Source: Novosphingobium sp. Gsoil 351 (GTDB taxonomy: Bacteria; Pseudomonadota; Alphaproteobacteria; Sphingomonadales; Sphingomonadaceae). From it: a DNA stretch of 64,000 nt. Below the pieces are notes generated by a model, which ran no database searches, had not been told where the DNA came from, and was given only the letters and a program-made list of their open reading frames with translations. Every line of letters starts with the position of its first letter. The first letter of the stretch is position 1. Below are positions 8,373 through 20,333 of the stretch, piece by piece. The stretch covers positions 2,695,501 through 2,759,500 of the forward strand of contig NZ_CP046120.1 of assembly GCF_009707465.1 (NCBI RefSeq), in the 5' to 3' direction. The position numbers and the translations under genes were made by a program.

Positions 8373-9644
8373 ATGAACGCGCCTTGGAAACCAGCGGCCG
8401 TTGGCGGCCGTGACGCGTTCGCCGCGTTCATCTGCGACGAAGCCGCGCTCGACGTCCTGCGCCCGGTGGCGGTCGAGATGGGCTGGCAGCCGGAAAAGTG
8501 CCACAAGGGCGGACTGCGCAATGCGGTCCAGTCGTTGTCGATCACCGCCAGCCCCAACATCCTGTTGGTCGATCTGTCCGAAAGCGGCGATCCGCTAAAC
8601 GATATCAACGCGCTGGCTGAAGTCTGCGAGCCCGGCACGGTGGTGATCGCGGTCGGCCAGGTCAACGACGTCCGGCTCTATCGCGACCTGCTCTCCAGCG
8701 GAATTCACGACTACCTGCTCAAGCCGCTCTCGGCCGGCCAGGTGCGCGACTCGCTGGTCGCCGCCCAGACGATCTTCATGGCGCCCAAGAACCAGGATGC
8801 GCACGCGGCCAAGAAGCACATTTCGACCGCGGTTGTCGGAACCCGCGGCGGAGTTGGCGCGAGCACTATCGCGACGTCGCTCGCGTGGCTGTTCAGCGTC
8901 GAGCACAAGCTACCCACCGCACTGCTCGATCTCGACATCCACTTCGGCACCGGAGCGCTGTCGCTCGATCTCGAGCCGGGCCGCGGCCTGACCGACGCGA
9001 TCGACAATCCGAGCCGGATCGACGGGCTGTTCATCGAACGCGCCATGATCCGCGCCAACGACAAGCTGGCGCTGCTCTCGGCCGAAGCCCCGATGAGCTC
9101 GCCGCTGATGACCGACGGCGCCGCGTTCGTGCAGCTCGAGGAGGAATTCCGTCAGGCTTTCGAGATGACGGTGGTCGATCTGCCCCGCAACATGCTGATC
9201 AACTTTCCGCACTTGCTGGCCGACGTGAACGTCGTGGTGGTAGCGACGGAAATGACTTTGGCATCGGCGCGCGACGCGATCCGGATTCTCTCTTGGCTCA
9301 AGACCAACGCCTCGCATGCCCGTCCGATCGTGGTCGCCAACAAGGTCCAGCAGGGCATGTCGGAAATCAGCCGGGCCGATTTCGAGGCCTCGATCGAGCG
9401 CAAGATCGATCTGACCGTGCCCTACGACATCAAGGCGGCGGCCAACTCGGCCAAGCTGGGTCAGACGTTCGCCGAAGCGAACCGTTCGACCAAGGCGGGG
9501 GCGGTGATGCGCGAAATCGCCACGGTAGTGATGGGCGCGGGCGAGGAAGCTGCGGACGAGGCCGAAGGAAAGGTCGTGCAGGGCAAGAAGTCGCTGCTCG
9601 GCAAGTTCGACCTCAAGGCTATGCTGCCACCGAAGAAGAAATAA
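8373..9644 (+). CDS. cpaE: Pilus assembly ATPase CpaE/TadZ (MinD/ParA-like)
   Basis: 423 residues from ATG 8373 with GGAGG upstream. The N-terminal 120 residues form an atypical receiver-like domain; the C-terminal part is a MinD/ParA-type ATPase with a deviant Walker A (VGTRGGVGASTIATSLAW) and LLDLDIHFG as Walker A' region. CpaE/TadZ places the Tad machine at the cell pole. In most genomes the motor ATPase gene cpaF/tadA comes next, but here only 96 bp separate cpaE from tadB and no ATPase gene is present. Confidence 0.94.
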   Translation: MNAPWKPAAVGGRDAFAAFICDEAALDVLRPVAVEMGWQPEKCHKGGLRNAVQSLSITASPNILLVDLSESGDPLNDINALAEVCEPGTVVIAVGQVNDVRLYRDLLSSGIHDYLLKPLSAGQVRDSLVAAQTIFMAPKNQDAHAAKKHISTAVVGTRGGVGASTIATSLAWLFSVEHKLPTALLDLDIHFGTGALSLDLEPGRGLTDAIDNPSRIDGLFIERAMIRANDKLALLSAEAPMSSPLMTDGAAFVQLEEEFRQAFEMTVVDLPRNMLINFPHLLADVNVVVVATEMTLASARDAIRILSWLKTNASHARPIVVANKVQQGMSEISRADFEASIERKIDLTVPYDIKAAANSAKLGQTFAEANRSTKAGAVMREIATVVMGAGEEAADEAEGKVVQGKKSLLGKFDLKAMLPPKKK

Positions 9645-9740
9645 TCGAGCGGGCGAAGGGCTGGCGCGCGGCGGATCCAACCGCGCCTGCCGGTCCGAGC
9701 CCGGGTCTGGAATCGGACACCGAAAGGCGGGAAGCCGGCA

Positions 9741-10712
9741 ATGAGCATTTTCCAGCTGCTGCTTATGGCCGCGGGGCTGATGACCATGATGGTCCTTGGC
9801 TATTCGGCCCTGTCGGGGCCATCGGCTTCCAAGGAAAGCCAGCGCCGCCTCCAGGCGGTGCGGTTCCGTCATGCCGAAAGCGCCAACGTCAAGGTCGAGG
9901 CACAGTTCCGCAAGGCCGTCGCCGCGCGCAAGCCGAAGCTTCACCAGGTCGCCGGCTCGGGCAGCCGGATCGAAGCGTTGACGCTGCGCTTGCACCGCAC
10001 CGGCAAGGGCTGGACGCTGCAACAGTATCTCTACAGCTCGCTCGGGCTTGGTCTGGCCATCGCGGTCATCGTCTACCTCAAGTCGCACGCCGCTCTGCTT
10101 TCGCTTGGCGCGGGGGTGGTGATCGGCGGCGGACTGCCGCACATGGTGGTCAACTATTTCGTCAAGAAGCGCGTCAACCAGTTCACCACCAAATTTCCCG
10201 ACGCGATCGAGCTGCTGGTCCGCGGTCTGCGCTCGGGCTTGCCGGTGACCGAGACGCTTGGCGTGGTGGCGAGTGAAGTGCCTGGGCCGGTGGGCCAGGA
10301 ATTCAAGTTGATCACCGACCGGATCAAGGTCGGCAAGACGATGGAGGATGCCCTCCAGGACACCGCCAACCGTCTCGACATGGCCGAATTCAGCTTCTTC
10401 TGCATCACCCTGGCGATTCAGCGCGAGACCGGCGGCAATCTTGCCGAGACGTTGTCGAACCTGGCCGACGTGCTGCGCAAGCGGGCCCAGATGAAGCTAA
10501 AGATCCGGGCGATGAGTTCTGAATCGAAGGCTTCGGCCTACATCGTAGGGTCGCTGCCGTTCCTGGTCTTCACCATGATCTGGTTCGTCAATCCCAAGTA
10601 CATAGGCGGCTTCTTTACCGAAGACCGGCTGATCGTGGCCGGGCTTGGCGGGATGGTGTGGATGTCGATCGGCGCCTTCATCATGGCCAAGATGGTCAGC
10701 TTCGAAATCTGA
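9741..10712 (+). CDS. tadB: Tad pilus inner-membrane platform protein TadB
   Basis: 323 residues with an N-terminal membrane segment, two mid-protein segments and a C-terminal pair. The T2SSF domain is marked by FPDAIELLVRGLRSGLPV and by LAIQRETGGNLAETLSNLADVLRKR. TadB with TadC forms the platform that couples the motor ATPase to pilin polymerisation. The gene is 20 bp upstream of tadC. The partner ATPase CpaF is not encoded in this window. Confidence 0.94.
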   Translation: MSIFQLLLMAAGLMTMMVLGYSALSGPSASKESQRRLQAVRFRHAESANVKVEAQFRKAVAARKPKLHQVAGSGSRIEALTLRLHRTGKGWTLQQYLYSSLGLGLAIAVIVYLKSHAALLSLGAGVVIGGGLPHMVVNYFVKKRVNQFTTKFPDAIELLVRGLRSGLPVTETLGVVASEVPGPVGQEFKLITDRIKVGKTMEDALQDTANRLDMAEFSFFCITLAIQRETGGNLAETLSNLADVLRKRAQMKLKIRAMSSESKASAYIVGSLPFLVFTMIWFVNPKYIGGFFTEDRLIVAGLGGMVWMSIGAFIMAKMVSFEI

Positions 10713-10732
10713 TCCGCGGAAGAGAAATAGCC

Positions 10733-11746
10733 ATGTTGACTCCTCACGGTCCCACTCTTCTCGGCGTCGATGTCATCTTCGTCGGCACGTGCCTCGTCGC
10801 GGTCACCGCGATGGCGGTGATGCTGGCGATTTACGCGGCGGTCACCGTGCGCGATCCGATGGCCAAGCGGGTCAAGGCGCTGAACGAACGCCGCGAACAC
10901 CTCAAGGCCGGGATCGTCACCGGTTCGGCCAAGAAGCGGGTCAGCCTGATCCGCAAGAACGAGACCACCGACAAGCTCAAAGGCACGCTGCAATCGCTGC
11001 GCGTGCTCCAGGACAGCCAGGTCGCGGACGTCCAGCAAAAGCTGGCACAGGCCGGGATCCGCCAGAAAGAATGGGCGGTTGCGATCATTTTTGCGCGCAT
11101 GGTGCTTCCGATCGTACTCGGCCTGACCGCCGCCGCGGTGATCTACTGGGCGAACCATTTCCCCGAATGGGGCGCGTTCAAGCGGTTCATGGCCTTCGCG
11201 GCGACAGTCGGCATCGCGTACAAGAGCCCCGACATCTTCGTGGGCAACATGGTGTCCAAACGGACCAAGGAAATCCGCAAGGGTCTGCCGGACGCGCTCG
11301 ACCTGTTGGTGATCTGTGCCGAGGCCGGGTTGACCATCGACGCCGCCTTCAATCGGGTCGCCAAGGAACTGGGGCGAGCCTATCCCGAGCTGGGCGACGA
11401 GTTCTCGCTGACCGCGATCGAGATGTCGTTCCTGACCGAACGGCGTCAGGCATTCGAGAACTTGGCCTACCGCGTCAACCTGGACGCAGTGAAGGGCGTG
11501 GTCACGACGATGATCCAGACCGAACGTTATGGTACGCCGCTGGCATCGGCGCTGCGCGTCCTCTCGGCCGAATTCCGCAACGAGCGGATGATGCGTGCGG
11601 AGGAAAAGGCAGCGCGCCTGCCCGCGATCATGACCGTGCCGTTGATCTTGTTCATCCTGCCGGTGCTGTTCGTCGTCATCCTCGGCCCGGCGGCCTGCTC
11701 GATAAGCGATGCGTTCTCCGCCGGCGGACCAGGCACTACGAAGTAA
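10733..11746 (+). CDS. tadC: Tad pilus inner-membrane platform protein TadC
   Basis: 337 residues from ATG 10733, preceded by GGAAGAG. It contains a T2SSF domain (LPDALDLLVICAEAGLTIDAAF, then FLTERRQAFENLAYRVNLD) and membrane segments at the N-terminus, around residues 125-165 and at the C-terminus. It is the second platform subunit and the last gene of this pilus operon. It converges with the fumarylacetoacetase gene 21 bp downstream. Confidence 0.94.
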   Translation: MLTPHGPTLLGVDVIFVGTCLVAVTAMAVMLAIYAAVTVRDPMAKRVKALNERREHLKAGIVTGSAKKRVSLIRKNETTDKLKGTLQSLRVLQDSQVADVQQKLAQAGIRQKEWAVAIIFARMVLPIVLGLTAAAVIYWANHFPEWGAFKRFMAFAATVGIAYKSPDIFVGNMVSKRTKEIRKGLPDALDLLVICAEAGLTIDAAFNRVAKELGRAYPELGDEFSLTAIEMSFLTERRQAFENLAYRVNLDAVKGVVTTMIQTERYGTPLASALRVLSAEFRNERMMRAEEKAARLPAIMTVPLILFILPVLFVVILGPAACSISDAFSAGGPGTTK

Positions 11747-11767
11747 CGAAGATTGGGTGTGGGGCGA

Positions 11768-12775
11768 TCAGCCCCGCACCACTTCGCCCTCGATCGCGCC
11801 GAACACGCTTTTTCCGCGGAAGTCGCGCGCTTCGATGCGGACGACGTCGCCATACTTGAGGAACGGGGTGGCGGGCGCGCCGGTGCGGATCGTCTCGACC
11901 ATGCGCTGCTCGGCGATGCACGAATAGCCGCGTCCGCCTTCGGCGACCGGACGTCCCGGCGAGCCGTCGGGGTCGCGGTTCGAGACCGTTCCCGATCCGA
12001 TCAGCGTGCCTGCCCCGATCCGCCGGGTCTTGGCCAGATGCGCGATCAGCACGCCGAAATCGAAAGTGCACTCCTCGCCAGCCTCGGCCCGGCCGAAGGC
12101 TTGTCCGTTGATATCGACATGAAGCGGGAGGTGAAGCTTGCCGTCTCGCCATGCCTCGCCCAGCGCCGCGGGGGTGACGAACACCGGCGAGAAGTGGCTC
12201 GCCGGCTTGGCCTGGACGAAACCGAAGCCTTTCGCCAGTTCGCCCGGGATCAAGTTGCGCAAGCTGACGTCGTTGACCAGCCCGACCAGGCGGATGTGGT
12301 CGAGCGCCGCTTCGGGGGTAACGCCTTGCGGCACGTCGCCGGTGACCACCACGATCTCCGCCTCGCAATCGCAGCCCCAGGCCTCGTCGGCCAGCGTGAT
12401 CGGATCGCGCGCGCCTCGCAAGTCGTCGCTCCCGCCCTGGTACATCAGCGGATCGGTCCAGAAGCTCTCCGGCAGCTGCGCTCCGCGCGCCTGACGGACG
12501 AGTTCGACATGGTTGACGTAAGCCGAGCCATCCACCCACTGAAAGGCACGGGGAAGGGGGGCGGCGGCCTCGCGCTCGTGAAACCGCAGCCTGGGGATCG
12601 CCTCGTGGGCCAGCTCGATGGCGAGCGAACCGACTTCGGGCGCGAGCCGCTCCCAATCATCGAGCAGGCCCTGCAGGGTCGGCACGATATGGCCAGCCTC
12701 GGCATACCAGGCGAGGTCGTCGGAAACCACGACCAGGCGCCCGTCGCGGCCCTGGGGAAGAGAGGCGAGCTTCAT
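11768..12775 (-). CDS. Fumarylacetoacetate hydrolase family protein (tyrosine catabolism)
   Basis: 335 residues from ATG 12775, whose ATGA overlaps the stop of marR. Residues in the second half carry the FAH-fold metal-binding acidic residues in GCDCEAEIVVVTGD and the conserved VNDVSLRNLIPGELAKGFGF and GTLIGSGTVSNRDPDGSPG stretches. Bacterial two-domain FAH proteins of this length hydrolyse fumarylacetoacetate to fumarate and acetoacetate, the last step of tyrosine breakdown. The maleylacetoacetate isomerase gene just upstream supports that role. No homogentisate dioxygenase gene is in the window. Confidence 0.88.
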   Translation of the reverse strand: MKLASLPQGRDGRLVVVSDDLAWYAEAGHIVPTLQGLLDDWERLAPEVGSLAIELAHEAIPRLRFHEREAAAPLPRAFQWVDGSAYVNHVELVRQARGAQLPESFWTDPLMYQGGSDDLRGARDPITLADEAWGCDCEAEIVVVTGDVPQGVTPEAALDHIRLVGLVNDVSLRNLIPGELAKGFGFVQAKPASHFSPVFVTPAALGEAWRDGKLHLPLHVDINGQAFGRAEAGEECTFDFGVLIAHLAKTRRIGAGTLIGSGTVSNRDPDGSPGRPVAEGGRGYSCIAEQRMVETIRTGAPATPFLKYGDVVRIEARDFRGKSVFGAIEGEVVRG

Positions 12776-13230
12776 CCGGTTTCCCCGAGCATGGCGGTGG
12801 CCTGCCGGTCGAGCTTGCCCAGCGTGGCCTTGAGCAGGTCCGTCTCGCGCGCCGTCAGGCAGGCGAACAGCCGGGTCTCCATGTCGAGCGCCATCGGCAT
12901 GATCTGTTCGAACATGTCGCGCCCGGCTGGGGTGAGTTCGAGGTGGTGCGAGCGGCCGTCGTGCGCGTTGGGGCTGCGCGCGGCGAGCCCGCGTTCCTCC
13001 AGCACCTTGCACGCGCGGTTGACCGCGACCTTGTCCATCCGCGTCGCGCCGACCAGCGCGCGCTGGGTCAGCGCCCCCGCGTCGCCGAGCACTGCCATCA
13101 CCCGCCACTCGGGAATCTTCAGGCCGAAACGCGAGCGATAGCGCCCCGCGATCAGGTCGCTGACGATGTTGGTCGTCACCGACAGGCGATAGGGCATGAA
13201 ATCGGCCAGGCGGGTGCTGTTCGCGGGCAT
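12772..13230 (-). CDS. MarR family transcriptional regulator
   Basis: 152 residues with a central winged helix: IPEWRVMAVLGDAGALTQRAL, the recognition-helix region MDKVAVNRACKVLEERGLA and wing HDGRSHHLELTPAG. It overlaps the FAH gene by 4 bp and lies downstream of maleylacetoacetate isomerase, so it probably represses the tyrosine/homogentisate genes in response to a pathway intermediate (inference). An 8-bp inverted repeat with a 17-bp centre sits directly upstream (13243-13275) and may be its operator. Confidence 0.9.
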   Translation of the reverse strand: MPANSTRLADFMPYRLSVTTNIVSDLIAGRYRSRFGLKIPEWRVMAVLGDAGALTQRALVGATRMDKVAVNRACKVLEERGLAARSPNAHDGRSHHLELTPAGRDMFEQIMPMALDMETRLFACLTARETDLLKATLGKLDRQATAMLGETG

Positions 13231-13242
13231 GGCCTCGTTACT

Positions 13243-13275
13243 ACTGCAACCGGTGAACGGCGCAAGCGTTGCAGT
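13243..13275. promoter_or_regulatory. Inverted repeat between maiA and marR
   Basis: Perfect arms ACTGCAAC (13243-13250) and GTTGCAGT (13268-13275) enclose 17 bp. The element begins immediately after the stop codon of the upstream isomerase and ends 13 bp before the marR start, covering where a local promoter would lie. It could be an operator for MarR or a terminator hairpin of the isomerase mRNA; there is no T tract, which favours the first reading. Confidence 0.45.
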
Positions 13276-13908
13276 CTAGCCGGCGCGCACCGCCTCGGGC
13301 GCGGCGCGGGCGACGGGATCGAGCGCGCGCGCCGCGGCATCGATCCGCACCAGCCGGGGGTAAGGCGTGAGATCGAGTTCGAACCGGCGCGCGTTGTACA
13401 TCTGCGGGACCAGGCAAACATCTGCCAGGTCGGGCATGTCGCCACCGAACAGCCCCGCTTCCGGCGCCATCCGTTCCAGCGCGGCGAACCCTTCGGCGAT
13501 CCAGCGCTGGACCCACAGGCGGACTTGCTCCTCGCTCGCGCCGAAATCGCTGCGCAAGGCGTTGAGGATGCGCATGTTGTTCACCGGGTGGATGTCGGCG
13601 GCAACGATCAAGGCCTGGGCCAGGGTGCGCGCCCGCCGCGCCGGGTCGGCGGAGACCATCGCCGGGGTCTTATGCGTCGCGTCGAGATAGTCGATGATCG
13701 CGAGGCTCTGGGTGAGGACGTGCCCGTCGATCTCCAGCGTGGGGACCAGGCCCTGCGGATTGAGAGCGGTGTAGTCGTCGTGCTTGTGTTCGCCGCCGAT
13801 CATGTCCAGCGGAAGGCCGCGCCAGAGTATGCCCTTCAGGTTGAGGACGATCCGCACCCGGTACGCGGCGGACGAGCGCCAGTAGTCGTGCAGCACCGCC
13901 TCGCCCAT
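13276..13908 (-). CDS. maiA: Maleylacetoacetate isomerase (zeta-class GST)
   Basis: 210 residues from ATG 13908. The N-terminal thioredoxin-like domain has the zeta-class motif YWRSSAAYRVRIVLNLKG, where the SSA serine activates glutathione, and NPQGLVPTLEIDG with the cis-Pro. The C-terminal helical domain includes DIHPVNNMRILNAL. The enzyme isomerises maleylacetoacetate to fumarylacetoacetate, the substrate of the FAH encoded downstream. Its start overlaps the TetR stop as TGATG, so this part of the block reads as one operon. Confidence 0.93.
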   Translation of the reverse strand: MGEAVLHDYWRSSAAYRVRIVLNLKGILWRGLPLDMIGGEHKHDDYTALNPQGLVPTLEIDGHVLTQSLAIIDYLDATHKTPAMVSADPARRARTLAQALIVAADIHPVNNMRILNALRSDFGASEEQVRLWVQRWIAEGFAALERMAPEAGLFGGDMPDLADVCLVPQMYNARRFELDLTPYPRLVRIDAAARALDPVARAAPEAVRAG

Positions 13909-14534
13909 CAGGCCCTGATGCCCGCCATGATCAGGTCGATGATGTGCGCCTTGTAGCGATCGCGCAGTTCCGCGGTCAGGGTGTCCTGATCGAAGCAGTG
14001 GCGCAGCACCAGGCGTGCGGAGAAAAAGCGGTCGGCGGCGCCGGTGGCGCTGAAATAGAACAGCTGCGGATCGATCGGGCGGAAGACCTTGGCGCGCACC
14101 CCTTCGCTGATCAGCCGGTCGTAGGCGTCCTGGAGCGGGGTGAGATAGGTCTCGGCGATCCGCCTCGCCTCTTCGGGATCGCTGTCGCGCACCAGCCGCA
14201 TCAGGAGGCGGTTGAGATAGGGCGTCGCGTAATAGGTATCGACCATCTTGCCCAGATGCAGGCTCAGCTTGGCCTCCGGGTCCATGTCCTTGCGCAACAG
14301 GGCATCGACGCTGTGAGTGATCGCGGCCATGTCGCGATCGAGCAGCGCCTTCATCAGCCCGGCCTTGTTGCCGAAGTAGTATTTCACGAGCGCTGAATTG
14401 AGGCCGGAGCGCAAGCTGAGTTCGGACAACGAGATGTCGACGATGTCGCCCTCGCGCATGATCGCGCTGGCGGTTTCGAGCAGCAGCGCCCGCGCCCCGG
14501 GGCTGTCGGCCTGAAGAGGAAGCACCTCGCTCAT
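13908..14534 (-). CDS. TetR family transcriptional regulator
   Basis: 208 residues from ATG 14534, chosen because it overlaps the enoyl-CoA hydratase stop as ATGA. The N-terminal helix-turn-helix is recognisable (IVDISLSELSLRSGLNSALVKYYFGNKAGLMKALL). The C-terminal ligand domain has no assignable ligand. Such regulators beside beta-oxidation genes usually sense acyl-CoAs, so it may control the hydratase, SDR and thiolase genes around it. A candidate palindrome is present upstream of the thiolase gene (17677-17694). Confidence 0.9.
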   Translation of the reverse strand: MSEVLPLQADSPGARALLLETASAIMREGDIVDISLSELSLRSGLNSALVKYYFGNKAGLMKALLDRDMAAITHSVDALLRKDMDPEAKLSLHLGKMVDTYYATPYLNRLLMRLVRDSDPEEARRIAETYLTPLQDAYDRLISEGVRAKVFRPIDPQLFYFSATGAADRFFSARLVLRHCFDQDTLTAELRDRYKAHIIDLIMAGIRA

Positions 14535-15403
14535 TCGTATTTCGCTTCGTCCCACCACGGATAGAAGTCAGGCATATCGCTGCTGACCTTGCCGGGGAAG
14601 GCGGGAGGCCGCTTGGCGAGGAAGCTTTGCACACCTTCCGCGGCGTCGGCGCTTTTCGACAGGCGATAGATCGCGCGGCTATCCACCCGGTGCGCGGCCA
14701 TCGGGTGATCCTGGGCCGCATTGCGCCACAACATCGCGCGGGTCATCGCGACCGAAACCGCGCTGGTGTTGTCGGCGATCTCGCGGGCGATGGCGCGGGC
14801 CGCGTCCATCAGTTCGGCCTGGGGGTGAACGGAGCGGACGAGCCCGCCGTCGAGGGCTTCCTGCGCGCCGAAGATGCGCGCGGTGTAGCACCATTCGAGC
14901 GCCTGCTGGATGCCCACCAGGCGCGGCAGGAACCAGCTCGAGGCCGCTTCGGGCACGATCCCGCGGCGGGCGAAGACGAAGCCGTAGCGGGCGTTGTCCG
15001 AAGCGAGGCGGATGTCCATCGCGAGCTGCATGGTCACCCCGATGCCCACCGCGGCGCCGTTGCACGCGGCGATCACCGGCTTCTTCGATTCGTAGATGCG
15101 CAGCGTCAGCCGCCCGCCGCCATCGCGCACCTCCTCGCTTCCCAGGTCGGCTTCCTGGCCGGGCGCGGAAAACACCTGTCCGCCGCCTTCAGGAGTCAGG
15201 TCGGCCCCGGCGCAGAACGCCCGCTCGCCGTGTCCGGTGACGATCACCGCGCGCACCGCGTCGTCGGCATCGCTGCGGTCGAACGCGGCGATGAGCTCGG
15301 CCATCATCGTCCGGGTGAAGGCGTTCATCTTGTCCGGGCGGTGCAGGGTGATCGTGGCGATGCCGTCGGCGACTTCGTACAGGATCTGAGTGAAGTCGCT
15401 CAT
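14531..15403 (-). CDS. Enoyl-CoA hydratase/isomerase family protein
   Basis: 290 residues from ATG 15403, preceded by AAGGAG. The crotonase fold is shown by ITLHRPDKMNAFTR, the oxyanion-hole segments ERAFCAGADL and CNGAAVGIGVTMQLAMDIRLAS, and the second-half RRGIVPEAASSWFLPRLVG, where the Glu equivalent to the hydratase acid lies. It should hydrate or isomerise a fatty or aromatic acyl-CoA; the chain is unknown. It leads the TetR-maiA stretch and lies near SDR and thiolase genes, suggesting a beta-oxidation route. Confidence 0.9.
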   Translation of the reverse strand: MSDFTQILYEVADGIATITLHRPDKMNAFTRTMMAELIAAFDRSDADDAVRAVIVTGHGERAFCAGADLTPEGGGQVFSAPGQEADLGSEEVRDGGGRLTLRIYESKKPVIAACNGAAVGIGVTMQLAMDIRLASDNARYGFVFARRGIVPEAASSWFLPRLVGIQQALEWCYTARIFGAQEALDGGLVRSVHPQAELMDAARAIAREIADNTSAVSVAMTRAMLWRNAAQDHPMAAHRVDSRAIYRLSKSADAAEGVQSFLAKRPPAFPGKVSSDMPDFYPWWDEAKYE

Positions 15404-15580
15404 GCGTTCTTCTCCTTGGACCACATGGACCACAGTCCAGGGTTTAAAAAACCGGCGCCCCCCGCCCCGCTCGAAAAAGCGGGGAAGGACGCGCCGGAAA
15501 TCGTCATCGTTGCGCGCCTAACCAATTGCGCACCAAGTAGGAAAACGAATTCTCGCAGACCCGCGCGGCCGCCCTTCGCA
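15404..15580. promoter_or_regulatory. Promoter region of the enoyl-CoA hydratase operon
   Basis: A 177-bp gap. It holds a TGGACC direct/inverted arrangement close to the hydratase start (15417-15439 on the plus strand), a palindrome GGTTTAAAAAACC just beyond it, and a hairpin CCCCGCT-CGAAAA-AGCGGGG around 15463-15482. These could be operator and terminator elements, but none matches a named consensus well. Confidence 0.3.
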
Positions 15581-16363
<783 letters not shown>

Positions 16364-16395
16364 GCGTATTCCCCTAATCAAAGATCCGATCGTCC

Positions 16396-16449
16396 CGAGC
16401 GAAGTCGAGGGACGCGAGCGCTGTGCTTGACGTGTCTCGACTTCGCTCG
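16396..16449. repeat. Palindromic REP-like element between SDR and thiolase genes
   Basis: Perfect 14-bp arms CGAGCGAAGTCGAG (16396-16409) and CTCGACTTCGCTCG (16436-16449) enclose 26 bp; the flanks continue the similarity with GACGCGAGCG and ACACGAGCG. It is the CGAAGTCGAG class of dispersed palindromes seen in sphingomonads. It lies inside a 117-bp gap between two genes on the same strand. Confidence 0.7.
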
Positions 16450-16480
16450 ACACGAGCGAGAATTTGGTCCCCGCGAAAGT

Positions 16481-17653
16481 TCAGACCATCTCGACGATCG
16501 TGACGTTGGCGACCCCGCCGCCCTCGCACATCGTCTGCAGGCCGTATTTCTTGCCGCGTGCTTTCAGCGCGTGAAGCAGCGTGGCCATCAGCTTGGTGCC
16601 CGATGCGCCCAGCGGATGGCCCAGCGCGATCGCGCCGCCATTGACGTTGAGGCGCGTAGGATCGGCGCCGGTGTGCTTGAGCCAGGCCAGCGGCACGCCT
16701 GCGAACGCCTCGTTGACTTCGTAAAGGTCGATGTCGCCGATGCTCAGCCCGGCCTTGGCCAGCGCCTTGTCGGTGGCGAACAGCGGCTCTTCCAACATGA
16801 TCACCGGATCGCCCGCGGTCACCGTCAGCGTGTGAACCCGCGCCAGCGGGGTCAGGCCGTAACGCTTGAGCGCCTCTTCCGAGACGACCAGCGCCGCCGA
16901 CGACCCATCGCAGATCTGGCTGGAACTGGCCGCGGTCAGCGAACCTTCGGGCTGGAGCAGCTTGACCCCGGCGATGCTTTCCAGCGTCGCATCGAAGCGG
17001 ATGCCCTCGTCGACGGTGTGCTGCGCCTCGCCCTCGGGGGTCTCGATCGTGATCGGCACGATCTCGGCGGTGAACGCCCCGGCCTGGGTCGCGGCGATGG
17101 CCTTCTGGTGGCTTTCGTAGGCGAAGCGGTCGAGATCGTCCTTGGTGAAGCCGTGCTTCTTGACGAGCATTTCCGCGCCCATGAACTGCGACCACATGAT
17201 CCCGGGATACTTGGCTTCAAGCCCCGGTGATTTGTAGTGGCCCAGCCCTTCCTTGACATGGAACATGCTCGTGCTGCCCATCGGCACGCGGGTCATGCTC
17301 TCGATGCCCGCGGCGATCACCACGTCCTGGGTGCCCGACATCACCGCCTGCGCGGCGAACTGGATCGCCTGCTGGCTCGATCCGCACTGCCGGTCGATCG
17401 TCACCGCCGGGGTCGATTCCGGCAGCAGTTTCGACGCCAGCACCGCGTTGCGGCCAACCTGCCCGGCCTGCTGGCCGCCCTGGCTGACGCAGCCCATGAT
17501 CACGTCCTCGATTGCGCCAGGATCCATCCCCGTCAGGGACACCAGGTGGTCAAGCGAGGCTGCGGCAAGATCGACGGGATGGACCCCGGCGAGCCGCCCG
17601 CCACGGCGTCCTCCCGCGGTGCGGACGGCATCGACGATATAGGCAGCAGGCAT
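16481..17653 (-). CDS. Acetyl-CoA C-acyltransferase (thiolase)
   Basis: 390 residues, the usual size. Catalytic residues are visible: Cys90 in DRQCGSSQQA, NEAFAG, His in GGAIALGHPLGASGT and the second Cys in MCEGGGVANVT. Thiolases either cleave 3-ketoacyl-CoA or condense two acetyl-CoA; near hydratase and dehydrogenase genes the degradative role is likelier. A palindrome at 17677-17694, 24 bp before the ATG, is a good operator candidate. Confidence 0.95.
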   Translation of the reverse strand: MPAAYIVDAVRTAGGRRGGRLAGVHPVDLAAASLDHLVSLTGMDPGAIEDVIMGCVSQGGQQAGQVGRNAVLASKLLPESTPAVTIDRQCGSSQQAIQFAAQAVMSGTQDVVIAAGIESMTRVPMGSTSMFHVKEGLGHYKSPGLEAKYPGIMWSQFMGAEMLVKKHGFTKDDLDRFAYESHQKAIAATQAGAFTAEIVPITIETPEGEAQHTVDEGIRFDATLESIAGVKLLQPEGSLTAASSSQICDGSSAALVVSEEALKRYGLTPLARVHTLTVTAGDPVIMLEEPLFATDKALAKAGLSIGDIDLYEVNEAFAGVPLAWLKHTGADPTRLNVNGGAIALGHPLGASGTKLMATLLHALKARGKKYGLQTMCEGGGVANVTIVEMV

Positions 17654-17676
17654 GGTCCGAGTCTCCCGGGCGACGA

Positions 17677-17694
17677 TTTAATCGTCCGGTTAAA
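17677..17694. promoter_or_regulatory. Candidate TetR-type operator upstream of thiolase
   Basis: TTTAATCG-TC-CGGTTAAA is an 8-2-8 palindrome with one mismatch between the arms. A similar 18-bp site, TTTAATCG-GT-CCATTAAC, is found 22 bp upstream of the aldehyde dehydrogenase gene (33182-33199). The size and symmetry fit a TetR-family operator; assignment to the TetR encoded at 13908-14534 is inference. Confidence 0.45.
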
Positions 17695-17721
17695 GCGCGC
17701 CAGCCAGCGGGTCAACCCGCG

Positions 17722-20304
<2,583 letters not shown>

Positions 20305-20333
20305 GGAAAAGGCGTGCCTCCTGTGTGCGTGGG

